From contig JBJHBJ010000006.1 of NCBI GenBank assembly GCA_050485425.1, positions 1-64,000 of the forward strand: DNA of 64,000 nucleotides, in the 5' to 3' direction. This DNA comes from LSCE01 sp050485425. Its GTDB lineage: Bacteria; Pseudomonadota; Gammaproteobacteria; Nitrococcales; Aquisalimonadaceae. Position numbers and translations under genes: made by a program. Positions 34,901 to 42,689 of this stretch are shown here, one piece after another. The notes below the pieces were generated by a model. It did no database searches, was not told the origin of the DNA, and saw nothing but the letters and a program-made list of their open reading frames with translations. How positions within the stretch are numbered: position 1 is the stretch's first letter; each line of letters starts with the position of its first letter.

Positions 34901-36085
34901 ATGCGTCACGGACGTATGCTCATACTTGATGATGATCTGTCCGTCGGGCAGACAATGGCCCTGGTGGCCGAGAGCACGGGCATGGAAGCGCGCTGCGTGA
35001 CCGGGCCCGAGGAATTCTTCCGCGCGCTCGAGGAGTGGCTGCCCACGCATATCGTGCTGGACCTGGTCATGCCCGAGATGGACGGCGTGGAGATCATGCG
35101 GTGCCTGGCGGAGCGCGATTGTCGCGCGGAAATCATCATCTCCAGTGGTGTCGGCAGCCGGGTGCTGGATGCCGCTCGCCGGTCTGCCGCCGAGCATCGT
35201 CTGGCGGTCATCGGCGTGCTGGCAAAGCCCTTCATGCCGGCCACATTGCGCGGCTTCCTGCGGGATGGCGTTTCCTGCGGCAACGGAAACGGCAGGGTTG
35301 AACACGGTCCTGCGTCAGCGTTCCAGATCCGGGAGGCCGATCTGCGTCGTGCGCTGGAGGCTGGTGAACTCGGTGTGGTCTATCAGCCGAAGCTGCAGTG
35401 CGAAAGCGGTGCCCTGGCCGGTTTCGAGGTGCTTGCCCGCTGGCACCACCCCGAGCACGGCCTGATCATGCCCGATCATTTCATTCCGCTGATGGAGGAT
35501 GCAGGCCTGATCGATGCTCTGACCGACCAGGTCATGCGGGCGGCGCTGGCATGGATGCGCCGTCTGCCACTGGCGGCGGAGCTGACGCTCTCGGTCAATC
35601 TGTCGGCAAGAAGCGTGGTCGATCTGGCCGTGGCCGACCGGCTGGAGGCCCTTTGCCGGGAGGCGGGCATCTCACCCGGACATGTCACGCTGGAGCTGAC
35701 GGAGACGGCTGCCATGGAAGATCCGGTCTCCGCGCTGGACGTGCTGACGCGGTTACGGGTGAAGGGCTTTCACCTGTCCATCGACGACTTCGGCACCGGC
35801 TATTCCTCCATGTCCCAGCTTGCCCAGTTGCCATTCTCCGAGATGAAGGTGGACAAGTCCTTCGTCATCACCGCGCTGACATCGGCGGAGTCCCGGACCA
35901 TCATCTCGTCCATCATCGATCTGGGTCATAACCTCGGTCTCAGCGTGGTCGCCGAAGGCGTGGAGAACGAGGAGACGCTGGGCTATCTGCGCAATTGCGG
36001 CTGTAACCTGGTGCAGGGCTATCTGTTCTCACCGCCGCAGCCGGGCGATGCGATCATTGCCTGGGCACAGGCGCGGGAATCCTAG
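34901..36085 (+). CDS. REC-EAL cyclic-di-GMP phosphodiesterase
   Basis: 394 residues. Receiver domain with D54 (HIVLDLVMPEM) and K109 (VLAKPF), then an EAL domain from about 145. Catalytic set is complete: E176 (GFEVLARW, the EVL variant), NLSAR, ELTET, D295-D296 (DDFGTGYSS), MKVDKSF, AEGVEN and VQGYLFSPP. It is a RocR/VieA-like output protein expected to hydrolyse c-di-GMP when phosphorylated, and is encoded directly after the hybrid kinase. Confidence 0.92.
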   Translation: MRHGRMLILDDDLSVGQTMALVAESTGMEARCVTGPEEFFRALEEWLPTHIVLDLVMPEMDGVEIMRCLAERDCRAEIIISSGVGSRVLDAARRSAAEHRLAVIGVLAKPFMPATLRGFLRDGVSCGNGNGRVEHGPASAFQIREADLRRALEAGELGVVYQPKLQCESGALAGFEVLARWHHPEHGLIMPDHFIPLMEDAGLIDALTDQVMRAALAWMRRLPLAAELTLSVNLSARSVVDLAVADRLEALCREAGISPGHVTLELTETAAMEDPVSALDVLTRLRVKGFHLSIDDFGTGYSSMSQLAQLPFSEMKVDKSFVITALTSAESRTIISSIIDLGHNLGLSVVAEGVENEETLGYLRNCGCNLVQGYLFSPPQPGDAIIAWAQARES

Positions 36086-37674
36086 TGTCCCGTAAGCCCC
36101 AGCTTCTTGAGCCGGTAGTGCAGTTGGCGGGCTGTCAGGCCGAGTTCCCTTGCCGCTTGCGTCTTGTTGCCGCGGCAACGGCGGATCATCGCGTGTAATA
36201 CTTCCGGCGCCGTTTCGTCAACGCGCTGGTAGGGCCGTCCGGCATTGCCTGCTGCAGCGATCGCGGGTTGGGGTGTCAGCGGCGGAGCGTGTGAATCCGC
36301 GCCGCGATCAATGGCCGACTCCTCGCGCAGGATCGGCTCGATGTCCGCCGCACAGATGCTCGGGCCGGCCACCACCAGAACGGTGCGTTCGATCACGTTC
36401 TCCAACTGGCGGATATTACCCGGCCAGGGAAAGCTTTCCAGTCTCGCGATCACGCCGGGCCCGAAGGTCAGGCTGCGGCGGTGGCGATGGTTGAAGCTGC
36501 TCAGGAAGTGGCGGGCCAGCAGCGCCACGTCGCCCACGCGGTCTCGCAGTGACGGCAGTTGCAGCGGAATCACGTTCAGCCGGTAGAACAGATCCAGCCG
36601 GAAGCGGCCCTGGTTCACGGCACGTTGCAGATCCTGGTGGGTTGCGGTGATCACGCGGATGTTGACGGGGATGTCCCGGTCGCCTCCCACGCGCTGCACA
36701 GTCTTCTCCTGCAACAGGCGCAGCAGTTTGGCCTGCAGCTCCAGGTTCATGTCGCCGATCTCGTCCAGGAACAACGTGCCGCCCTCGGCCAGCTCCACCT
36801 TGCCGTGGCGGGTTCTGACTGCGCCTGTGAAGGCGCCGCGTTCATGGCCGAACAGCTCCGTTTCCAGCAATTGATCCGGGATGGCCGCACAGTTGATGCA
36901 GATGAAAGCCCCGTCCCGTCGCTCGCTGTTGGCGTGGATCATCCGTGCAAACTTTTCCTTACCGGTGCCGGACTCGCCCAACAGCATCACCGTGGCCTCG
37001 GTGTCCGCCACGCGAATGGCCTGTTTCAGGGCCCCTTTCAGCAAGGGGCTGCGTCCGAGGATGCCGTGTTGTTGCAGCCCCTCGCGCTCCAGCGCCGAGC
37101 GCAGCGCCCGGTTCTGCTGCTCCAGTCGACTGGTGCGTTCCCGGACCAGCGTGCTAAGACGCAGCGCCTGCCCGATCATGGCGGCGACGATCTGCAGCAC
37201 GTGGAGGTCGGACTGGAAAGGCCGTGGACGGTTGCGCAACCGGTGGCATGCCAGCACGCCGAGCGGTGCGCCGTCGGTCAAGATGGGCACAGCGATGAAG
37301 CAGACAATCCCCGGTGGCAGCGTCTCACGGTTCACCGCGCGGAACAGGAAATCGGGCTCCGAGTCCACATCCTGCACGACCGAGACGCGCCCGGTGGCCA
37401 TGACCCGGCCGGTAATGCCCTCACCTGGTGCGTACACCCCCCGCCGACGTTCCTCCGGGCGCAGCCCATAGGCGTGCTGGATGCGCAGTGCCTGTCCGTC
37501 CTCGTCGGGCAGGACCACACGGCCACGGTTAAGCCCGACCAGTTGCGAGAGCAGGCGCAACACCGCAGGAAGAGTGACTTCCGGCTCCAGGCTGCGGCCG
37601 AAGAGCTGCGCAGCTTCGGACAACACCAGAGACTCCAGTGCCAGATCGGACGACGATTCGGCAGCTTGTGCCAT
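36082..37674 (-). CDS. GAF-type sigma-54-dependent activator (NifA-like)
   Basis: About 530 residues: N-terminal GAF sensor (YAPGEGITGRVMATGR; CFIAVPILTDGAPLGVLACH), AAA+ domain with Walker A GESGTGKE, intact GAFTGA loop and GGTLFLDEIGDM, and a C-terminal Fis-type helix-turn-helix (GNKTQAARELGLTARQLHYR). The ATG at 37674 is preferred over an upstream TTG. It is the last gene of the NitT/TauT-type importer operon, 81 bases after the permease. Its likely targets are the -24/-12 promoters at 40663-40677 and 40869-40883. Its stop TAG and that of the convergent REC-EAL gene share one CTAG. Confidence 0.9.
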   Translation of the reverse strand: MAQAAESSSDLALESLVLSEAAQLFGRSLEPEVTLPAVLRLLSQLVGLNRGRVVLPDEDGQALRIQHAYGLRPEERRRGVYAPGEGITGRVMATGRVSVVQDVDSEPDFLFRAVNRETLPPGIVCFIAVPILTDGAPLGVLACHRLRNRPRPFQSDLHVLQIVAAMIGQALRLSTLVRERTSRLEQQNRALRSALEREGLQQHGILGRSPLLKGALKQAIRVADTEATVMLLGESGTGKEKFARMIHANSERRDGAFICINCAAIPDQLLETELFGHERGAFTGAVRTRHGKVELAEGGTLFLDEIGDMNLELQAKLLRLLQEKTVQRVGGDRDIPVNIRVITATHQDLQRAVNQGRFRLDLFYRLNVIPLQLPSLRDRVGDVALLARHFLSSFNHRHRRSLTFGPGVIARLESFPWPGNIRQLENVIERTVLVVAGPSICAADIEPILREESAIDRGADSHAPPLTPQPAIAAAGNAGRPYQRVDETAPEVLHAMIRRCRGNKTQAARELGLTARQLHYRLKKLGLTGH

Positions 37675-37755
37675 GGTCGGTACCTGCCCTGCAAGCGACT
37701 GATCCTTGTCGAAACGCTGCAAGACCGGGGCCAGCCGCTTCTTGCTCGACAGCTA

Positions 37756-38580
37756 TCAGATCCCCTGCCAGCCGAAATACCGGATCAGGTTGACCACCGC
37801 GGTATCGAGCAGGAAGCCGATCACACCAATGACCAGCACCAGGGCTGCCAGCAGGTCATAGGCCAGGATGTCGCGGGCGTCGTTGATGGCGTAGCCCAGG
37901 CCGCTGGTCACACCCAGATACTCCGCCGGGACCAGCACCACCCAGGCGACGCCGAGTGCCAGGCGGAAGCCGGCCAGCATGTCCGGCGCCACCGCCGGCA
38001 CCACCAGCCGACGCAGCGTCGCCAGCGGCGAGGCGCCGAAGTTCCTCGCGACCTTGTAGTACATCGGATCGATGCGTTGCACGCCGAAGGCGGTGGAGAA
38101 CAGGATGGGCCACACCGAGGCCATGAAGATCAGGAAGATGATGGCGCCGTCCCAGGTGGCGAAGGCGAGCACCGCCACCGGCATCCAGGCCAGCGGGCTG
38201 ACCATGCGCAGCAACTGGAAGGGGAAGTTGGTGAGCTGCCGCAGGAACGGCAGGCTGCCCACCAGAATGCCCATGGGAACCCCGATCAGTACGGCCCACA
38301 GCAGGCCCTGGCCGATACGGGCCAGGCTGGGCAACACGATGCCGGCAAGATTGCCGGAGGTGACCAGCGCCCAGGTGGCGGTCAGCGCAGGCGTCGGTGC
38401 GAAACCGGCAAACGCCTGCGTGGCGGGATTGCTGGCCACCAGATAGCCACCGTACCACCACACACCCAGCAGCAGTGCGAGGCCGGCAATCGGATACAGC
38501 AGATGGGAGGTTCCGCCGCGCAGCAGGCGTGACAATGGCGAAATCGCAGACCCGAGGCGAGCGGTTTCGGTTCGGCTCAT
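37756..38580 (-). CDS. NitT/TauT-type ABC transporter permease
   Basis: 274 residues, about six helices, SsuC/TauC/NrtB-like. The EAA loop reads ARNFGASPLATLRRLVVPAVAPDMLAGF in part, and LGVAWVVLVPAEYLGVTSGLGYAI is the typical following segment. It overlaps the binding-protein gene by four bases (ATGA). Confidence 0.88.
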   Translation of the reverse strand: MSRTETARLGSAISPLSRLLRGGTSHLLYPIAGLALLLGVWWYGGYLVASNPATQAFAGFAPTPALTATWALVTSGNLAGIVLPSLARIGQGLLWAVLIGVPMGILVGSLPFLRQLTNFPFQLLRMVSPLAWMPVAVLAFATWDGAIIFLIFMASVWPILFSTAFGVQRIDPMYYKVARNFGASPLATLRRLVVPAVAPDMLAGFRLALGVAWVVLVPAEYLGVTSGLGYAINDARDILAYDLLAALVLVIGVIGFLLDTAVVNLIRYFGWQGI

Positions 38581-39809
38581 AGCGCAAGCACCTCCTCGCG
38601 TGTCCAGGGGTCGTCGGGGTTGACGCCGGGCAGATGGGCATCGGGGTAACGCTCCAGAGCCCGCCTTACGAAACGGTCATCCACCAGGTCGCCGGCGACG
38701 AAGTCCGGGTCCAGGTCGCTCAGGAAGGTGTTATCGCCGCCCACCAGTGTCTCGTTCATTGCGCGCACGAGCTGCCGGGTGGCCGATGCATAAGGGAAGG
38801 GAGAAAAGTCGATGCGGCCGTTGCCCCAGCCGGCGTTTCGGATGGCGTGCGGTTCGGTGTACTCGTCGTCGGCGTAGTGGGTCATGGCTCGGGTGACCAC
38901 ATTGGCCGGCATGGGAAGATACCCCTTGCCGTCGCGGGAGAGCATCTCTGCCACTTCCTGCTTGTTCTCCTGGGCGTAGAGCTCGGCCCTGACCAGCGCG
39001 TTCAGCGCCTTCTGGGTCCATTCCGGGTTACGGGATACCAGGCTCTCGTTCATGCAGATTACGCAGCAGGGGTGGTTCTTCCAGATATCCCCGGTAAAGC
39101 GCAGCATGCGTCCGCCGGCCAGCAGCTCACCGGCGGCGTTGAACGGCTCGGCGACCGTGAAGGCGTCGATCTGCCCGGCCGCCAGCGCCGGCGGCATCTC
39201 GGGCGGGGGCAGGATGAGCAGGTTCACCTCGTCCTCCGCCAGCCGGGCGCCCTGATCACGGATCACCGGCTTCAGACCGGCGTCCCTGAGCGCCATCTGC
39301 AACAGTACGTTGTGCACCGAGTACCAGTAGGGCACGGCAATCTGGCTGCCACCCAGATGGGCGAATTCGGTGGCCTCCGAGTTGCGTCCTACCACCACGG
39401 CCGAGCCGTTGATGTGGGCCCAGGCCATGATCTTCACCGGGAAGCCGTTGTTGTAGCGCATCCACAGCGGGATCGGCTTCAGCAGGTGTACCAGGTTGAA
39501 GCGTCCGGCGGCGAAGCCTTCCACCAGCGGCGACCAGCCGCGCATCAGCGTGGGTTGCTCCACCCGCAGCCCTTCCTCCTCGAAGTAGCCGTTGGCGTGC
39601 GCCACCAGCAGTGCGGTGGCGTCGGTAATCGGCAGATAGCCGATCTTCACCACGGGGTTCTCTTCGTTGCCGGCAGCGTTCAGCAGTCCCGGCATGCCCA
39701 GCGTGGCTGCAAGTCCTCCGGCGGCAAGGCTGTCCAGCATGAAACGGCGCCGGCCGGTGTCGATCGTATAGTCGGCGTTCCCGGTATGACCGTCGTTACA
39801 CTTGCACAT
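38577..39809 (-). CDS. NitT/TauT-type ABC transporter substrate-binding protein (Tat-exported)
   Basis: 410 residues of the NrtA/SsuA/TauA class. The N-terminus holds a twin-arginine motif (TGRRRFMLDSLAAGG) followed by a hydrophobic run, so export is probably by Tat. The ligand-binding core starts VKIGYLPITDATALLVAHANG. The pre-signal segment MCKCNDGHTGN carries two cysteines. A CCVIC cluster (HPCCVICMNES) in the mature domain is unusual. It overlaps the ATPase gene by 14 bases. Confidence 0.86.
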   Translation of the reverse strand: MCKCNDGHTGNADYTIDTGRRRFMLDSLAAGGLAATLGMPGLLNAAGNEENPVVKIGYLPITDATALLVAHANGYFEEEGLRVEQPTLMRGWSPLVEGFAAGRFNLVHLLKPIPLWMRYNNGFPVKIMAWAHINGSAVVVGRNSEATEFAHLGGSQIAVPYWYSVHNVLLQMALRDAGLKPVIRDQGARLAEDEVNLLILPPPEMPPALAAGQIDAFTVAEPFNAAGELLAGGRMLRFTGDIWKNHPCCVICMNESLVSRNPEWTQKALNALVRAELYAQENKQEVAEMLSRDGKGYLPMPANVVTRAMTHYADDEYTEPHAIRNAGWGNGRIDFSPFPYASATRQLVRAMNETLVGGDNTFLSDLDPDFVAGDLVDDRFVRRALERYPDAHLPGVNPDDPWTREEVLAL

Positions 39810-40623
39810 GAGCGGATTCCTCTCTGAAGGGCTTGTCTGAAGCGGATTGATCGTCGTTGTGCTGCTCCGGGGCGGGGACGCCGATGGAGGCCTGGAAGCG
39901 CGCCATGACTTGCGAGCGCAACTCCATGAAGTCGGGATGCATCGGATTGCGGGGATACGGCAGCGGAACGTCGATAACGTCCCGGAACGTGCCGGGATTG
40001 CGTCCCATGACCACCACCCGGTCGCCCATAGTCAGCGCTTCGTCGATGTCGTGCGTGACCAGCACCAGCGTGATGCCCCGATCTCGCGCGATCCGGCCCA
40101 CTTCCACCTGCAGGCCGCGGCGGGTGAACGCATCCAGTGCCGAGAACGGCTCATCGAGCAGAATCATCTGCGGTTCCACGGCGAGCGACCTGGCCAGCGC
40201 CACGCGTTGCTGCTGCCCGCCGGAGAGGTCCTGAATGCGGTCGTCGCCGCGATCTCCGAGGCCCACCAGTTGCAGCATGTCCTGCACGCGTTCGCGCAAT
40301 CCCCGCTTCTGTCCCGTGAACTGCAGCCCCAGCGCCACGTTCTGCCTGACCGATAGCCAGGGGTAGAGCGCCGGCCGCTGGAACATCATGTTCCAGTCGG
40401 CGTTGGGTCTGATGACCTGGCGGCCGTTGACCCGCACGCAGCCTTCCGAGGGCATGAGCAGACCGGCCAGCATATGCAGCAGGGTGGATTTGCCGCAGCC
40501 GCTTTCGCCGATCAGCGCAATGCTCTGGCCGGCCGATATGTCCAGATTGAGGTCTTCCAGCACCGGCTCCGCGGTGCGGCCGAAGGTATGCGTGATTCCG
40601 TTGATCTGCAGATTTGCGCCCAT
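39796..40623 (-). CDS. NitT/TauT-type ABC transporter ATPase
   Basis: 275 residues. Walker A GESGCGKST, Q-loop MMFQRPALYPW, signature DLSGGQQQR, Walker B MILLDEPFSALDAFTR and H-loop LVTHDIDEA: SsuB/NrtD type. First gene of the operon ATPase-binding protein-permease-activator. A probable sigma-54 promoter lies 40 bases upstream. Confidence 0.9.
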   Translation of the reverse strand: MGANLQINGITHTFGRTAEPVLEDLNLDISAGQSIALIGESGCGKSTLLHMLAGLLMPSEGCVRVNGRQVIRPNADWNMMFQRPALYPWLSVRQNVALGLQFTGQKRGLRERVQDMLQLVGLGDRGDDRIQDLSGGQQQRVALARSLAVEPQMILLDEPFSALDAFTRRGLQVEVGRIARDRGITLVLVTHDIDEALTMGDRVVVMGRNPGTFRDVIDVPLPYPRNPMHPDFMELRSQVMARFQASIGVPAPEQHNDDQSASDKPFREESAHVQV

Positions 40624-40662
40624 GCGTCTTCAATCCCGAGTCCGAATCTGTCATTGCGCAGT

Positions 40663-40677
40663 GCAAAACGGAGGCCA
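40663..40677 (-). promoter_or_regulatory. Probable sigma-54 promoter of the NitT/TauT importer operon
   Basis: Read on the minus strand as TGGCCTCCGTTTTGC: TGGC, N7, TTGC with the -24 GG and -12 GC at consensus spacing and a following A. Transcription would start near 40651, 28 bases before the ATPase start codon. It deviates from consensus at the fifth and sixth positions. Confidence 0.6.
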
Positions 40678-40735
40678 CCGGCTCGAGTCGCCAGTGGGCG
40701 CGGGTTTCCGCAGGGCGAGGTGCGGCGGAGAACGT

Positions 40736-40774
40736 CGACACTGCGGACAATGTCGGCAATGTCTCCAATGTTCG
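40736..40774. promoter_or_regulatory. Central dyad and 9-base direct repeats, candidate activator sites
   Basis: CGACA at 40736-40740 and TGTCG at 40751-40755 form a dyad with a 10-base centre. Overlapping it are three tandem 9-base units CAATGTCGG, CAATGTCTC, CAATGTTCG at 40748-40774. The block lies about 60 to 95 bases upstream of the minus-strand -24 element and about 95 to 130 bases upstream of the plus-strand one, suitable for one activator serving both. Confidence 0.5.
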
Positions 40775-40868
40775 CTGTGGGTGGGCGCGGTGGGTTCACT
40801 CCGGTTTTCGAAGCCCGGTCGCGCCGTGGCGGGCGTTTCGACCGGCTCCGCTCAGGCTGTCCGGCGCG

Positions 40869-40883
40869 TGGCATGGAAACTGC
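40869..40883 (+). promoter_or_regulatory. Probable sigma-54 promoter of the OsmC-like/flavoprotein/rubredoxin operon
   Basis: TGGCATGGAAACTGC followed by T matches TGGCAY-N5-YTGC with correct -24 GG and -12 GC spacing. Transcription would start near 40895, about 44 bases before the OsmC-like start codon. Confidence 0.7.
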
Positions 40884-40938
40884 TCTTACCCCCGGCACGA
40901 GACATCCATTCACGTGAGCCAGTCGAGGAGTTCGATAC

Positions 40939-41478
40939 ATGTCTACCACCGCCGCCGAAACCAAGAAGCAGCCGTTGCGTCCGCTCGATGCCGAAGGTCT
41001 GAAGTCGCTGAGCGCGAAGGCGAAACTGGATCCGGAGAAGGTCAACACGCTGAAAGCGCGCACGGTCTGTGAAGGCATTTTCCGCATGATGACCTATTGC
41101 CGGGATCTGGAAGGGCATCTGATTGATGAGCCGCCTACCCTTCTGGGCGAGAACAATGCGCCGAACCCCTCCGAGGCGGTGCTGGCCTCGCTCGGTTCCT
41201 GCCTGCTGGTCGGCATCCATGCCAATGCCACCCACCGGGGCATCACGCTGTACAAGCTCGAGGCGCACCTGGAGGGCGACATCAACATCAGCAGCGTCTG
41301 GGGCGTGGGCGATACCAGTGAGAAACGGCTGGGCTTCACCGATATCCGGGTCTCCTTCGATATCGACGGCGACTGCTCCCGCGAAGAACTGGAAGAGCTG
41401 GTGCAGTGGGCGGACAAGTGGTCGCCGGTGGCTAACACGCTGCGCAACCCGGTGAACACCAGCGTGTCGCTGGCCTGA
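40939..41478 (+). CDS. OsmC-family protein with a single active-site cysteine
   Basis: 179 residues with the OsmC/Ohr fold signature APNPSEAVLASLGSCLLVG (C88). The second conserved cysteine of the CP motif is replaced by Ser (KWSPVANTLRNP, S162), so a classical two-cysteine peroxidase cycle is unlikely. OsmC-like proteins are known near sulphur- and sulfonate-use genes as well as in peroxide defence. Start preceded by GAGGAG. First gene of a three-gene operon with a sigma-54 promoter. Confidence 0.82.
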   Translation: MSTTAAETKKQPLRPLDAEGLKSLSAKAKLDPEKVNTLKARTVCEGIFRMMTYCRDLEGHLIDEPPTLLGENNAPNPSEAVLASLGSCLLVGIHANATHRGITLYKLEAHLEGDINISSVWGVGDTSEKRLGFTDIRVSFDIDGDCSREELEELVQWADKWSPVANTLRNPVNTSVSLA

Positions 41479-41530
41479 CGAGCCGGGCGATACAGGCCGG
41501 GCCGGTGTCGCCGTGAAGGAGGGAATACAC

Positions 41531-42658
41531 ATGTCCGCGATTGCGAAAGATGTGTCCGCGCTTTCCGGATCGGGCGGCGACCTGGAACAGGCAGTGGCGG
41601 CCCTGGTCCGTCAGCAGCTTGCTCCCCAGACCGTGGCAATCGACCGGGAAGGGATCTATCCCGAGGCCTTCATGCGCGGTCTGGGAGAGCTCGGCGCCTA
41701 CAGTCAGCATCTGGGCAGCGACGTGGCCGGCGCCGGGCGGGATTTTACGGCGGCGCTCCACGCCATGGAAGCTGTGGCCCGGGAATGCATGTCCACCGGA
41801 TTCTGTGTCTGGTGCCAGGACGCGCTGACCTGGTACATCGACAATGCCGATCAGCCCGGGGTACGGCAGGCGCTGCTGCCGCTTGCCGCCTCCGGCCGGC
41901 TGCTGGGCGGGACCGGGCTGTCCAACGGCATGAAGCATTTCGCCGGCATCGAGTCGCTGAAAATCCGGCTGCGCCGTGTCGATGGTGGCTTCATCGCCAA
42001 CGGCACCCTGCCCTGGGTCTCGAACCTGGGTCCTGATCACGCTTTTGCGGCCATCTTCCAGCGTGAAGATGGTGACGGGCTGGTCATGGCCGTCACCCAT
42101 TGCGACCAGCCGGGTTTTAGCCTGCGTTCCTGTCCGCCGTTTACCGCGCTTGAGGGCAGCGGCACATACGCCTGTCATTTCCGGGACAGCTTCATACCGG
42201 ACGAGCGGGTGATCAGTGCCGACTTCCCGGCGTTCATCAAGCGTATCCGCGCCGGTTTCGTGCTGCTGCAGATGGGTATGGGCCTGGGTCTGGTGCGTGG
42301 ATGCATCGATATCATGGAACAGATGGCTGAGACGCATTCCCATGTCAATCGCTTCCTGGACGATCAGCCGGCGCAACTGGAACTGGCCCTGCGTGACGCG
42401 CAGCGGGCTGCCTACGTGCTGGGCGAGGACGTCCACGACGACAGTGATGCGCTGTTTGCGGACGTGCTGCAACTCCGCCTGCGAGGCTCGGAACTGGCGT
42501 TGCGGGCCTCGCAGGCGGCGATGCTGCATGCGGGTGCCCGCGGCTACCTGGCCGAGGCCCCGGCCCAGCGCAAGCTGCGGGAGGCGTACTTCGTCGCAAT
42601 CGTTACCCCGGCCATGAAGCACATCCGCAAGGAACTGCACCGGCTGGGCGCCGCCTGA
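41531..42658 (+). CDS. Acyl-CoA-dehydrogenase-like flavoprotein
   Basis: 375 residues with the three-part ACAD layout: helical N-terminal domain, beta domain (GGTGLSNGMKHFAGIE; GFIANGTLPWVSNLGPDHAF), helical C-terminal domain (FVLLQMGMGLGLVRGC onwards). I do not see the catalytic Glu context of true dehydrogenases. By operon it may be a flavin-dependent oxygenase or dehydrogenase of the SfnB/DszC-like branch. ATG at 41531 is preceded by GAAGGAGGG. Electron transfer with the rubredoxin-reductase encoded 31 bases downstream is plausible. Confidence 0.75.
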   Translation: MSAIAKDVSALSGSGGDLEQAVAALVRQQLAPQTVAIDREGIYPEAFMRGLGELGAYSQHLGSDVAGAGRDFTAALHAMEAVARECMSTGFCVWCQDALTWYIDNADQPGVRQALLPLAASGRLLGGTGLSNGMKHFAGIESLKIRLRRVDGGFIANGTLPWVSNLGPDHAFAAIFQREDGDGLVMAVTHCDQPGFSLRSCPPFTALEGSGTYACHFRDSFIPDERVISADFPAFIKRIRAGFVLLQMGMGLGLVRGCIDIMEQMAETHSHVNRFLDDQPAQLELALRDAQRAAYVLGEDVHDDSDALFADVLQLRLRGSELALRASQAAMLHAGARGYLAEAPAQRKLREAYFVAIVTPAMKHIRKELHRLGAA

Positions 42659-42689
42659 GCCCGAGGCCGGACAGCATCCGGAGAACCGC

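Larger units (their letters stand above)
40624..40938. other. Divergent regulatory region, 315 bases
   Basis: Separates the NitT/TauT importer operon from the OsmC-like operon. It holds one apparent -24/-12 promoter facing each way, a central dyad and three 9-base direct repeats, all listed separately. No gene is seen. Confidence 0.7.

Noticed and set aside
36559..38532. 657-codon open frame on the plus strand
   Set aside because: It runs antisense across two unrelated conserved genes (activator and permease), is extremely rich in Gln/His/Arg and has no domain.
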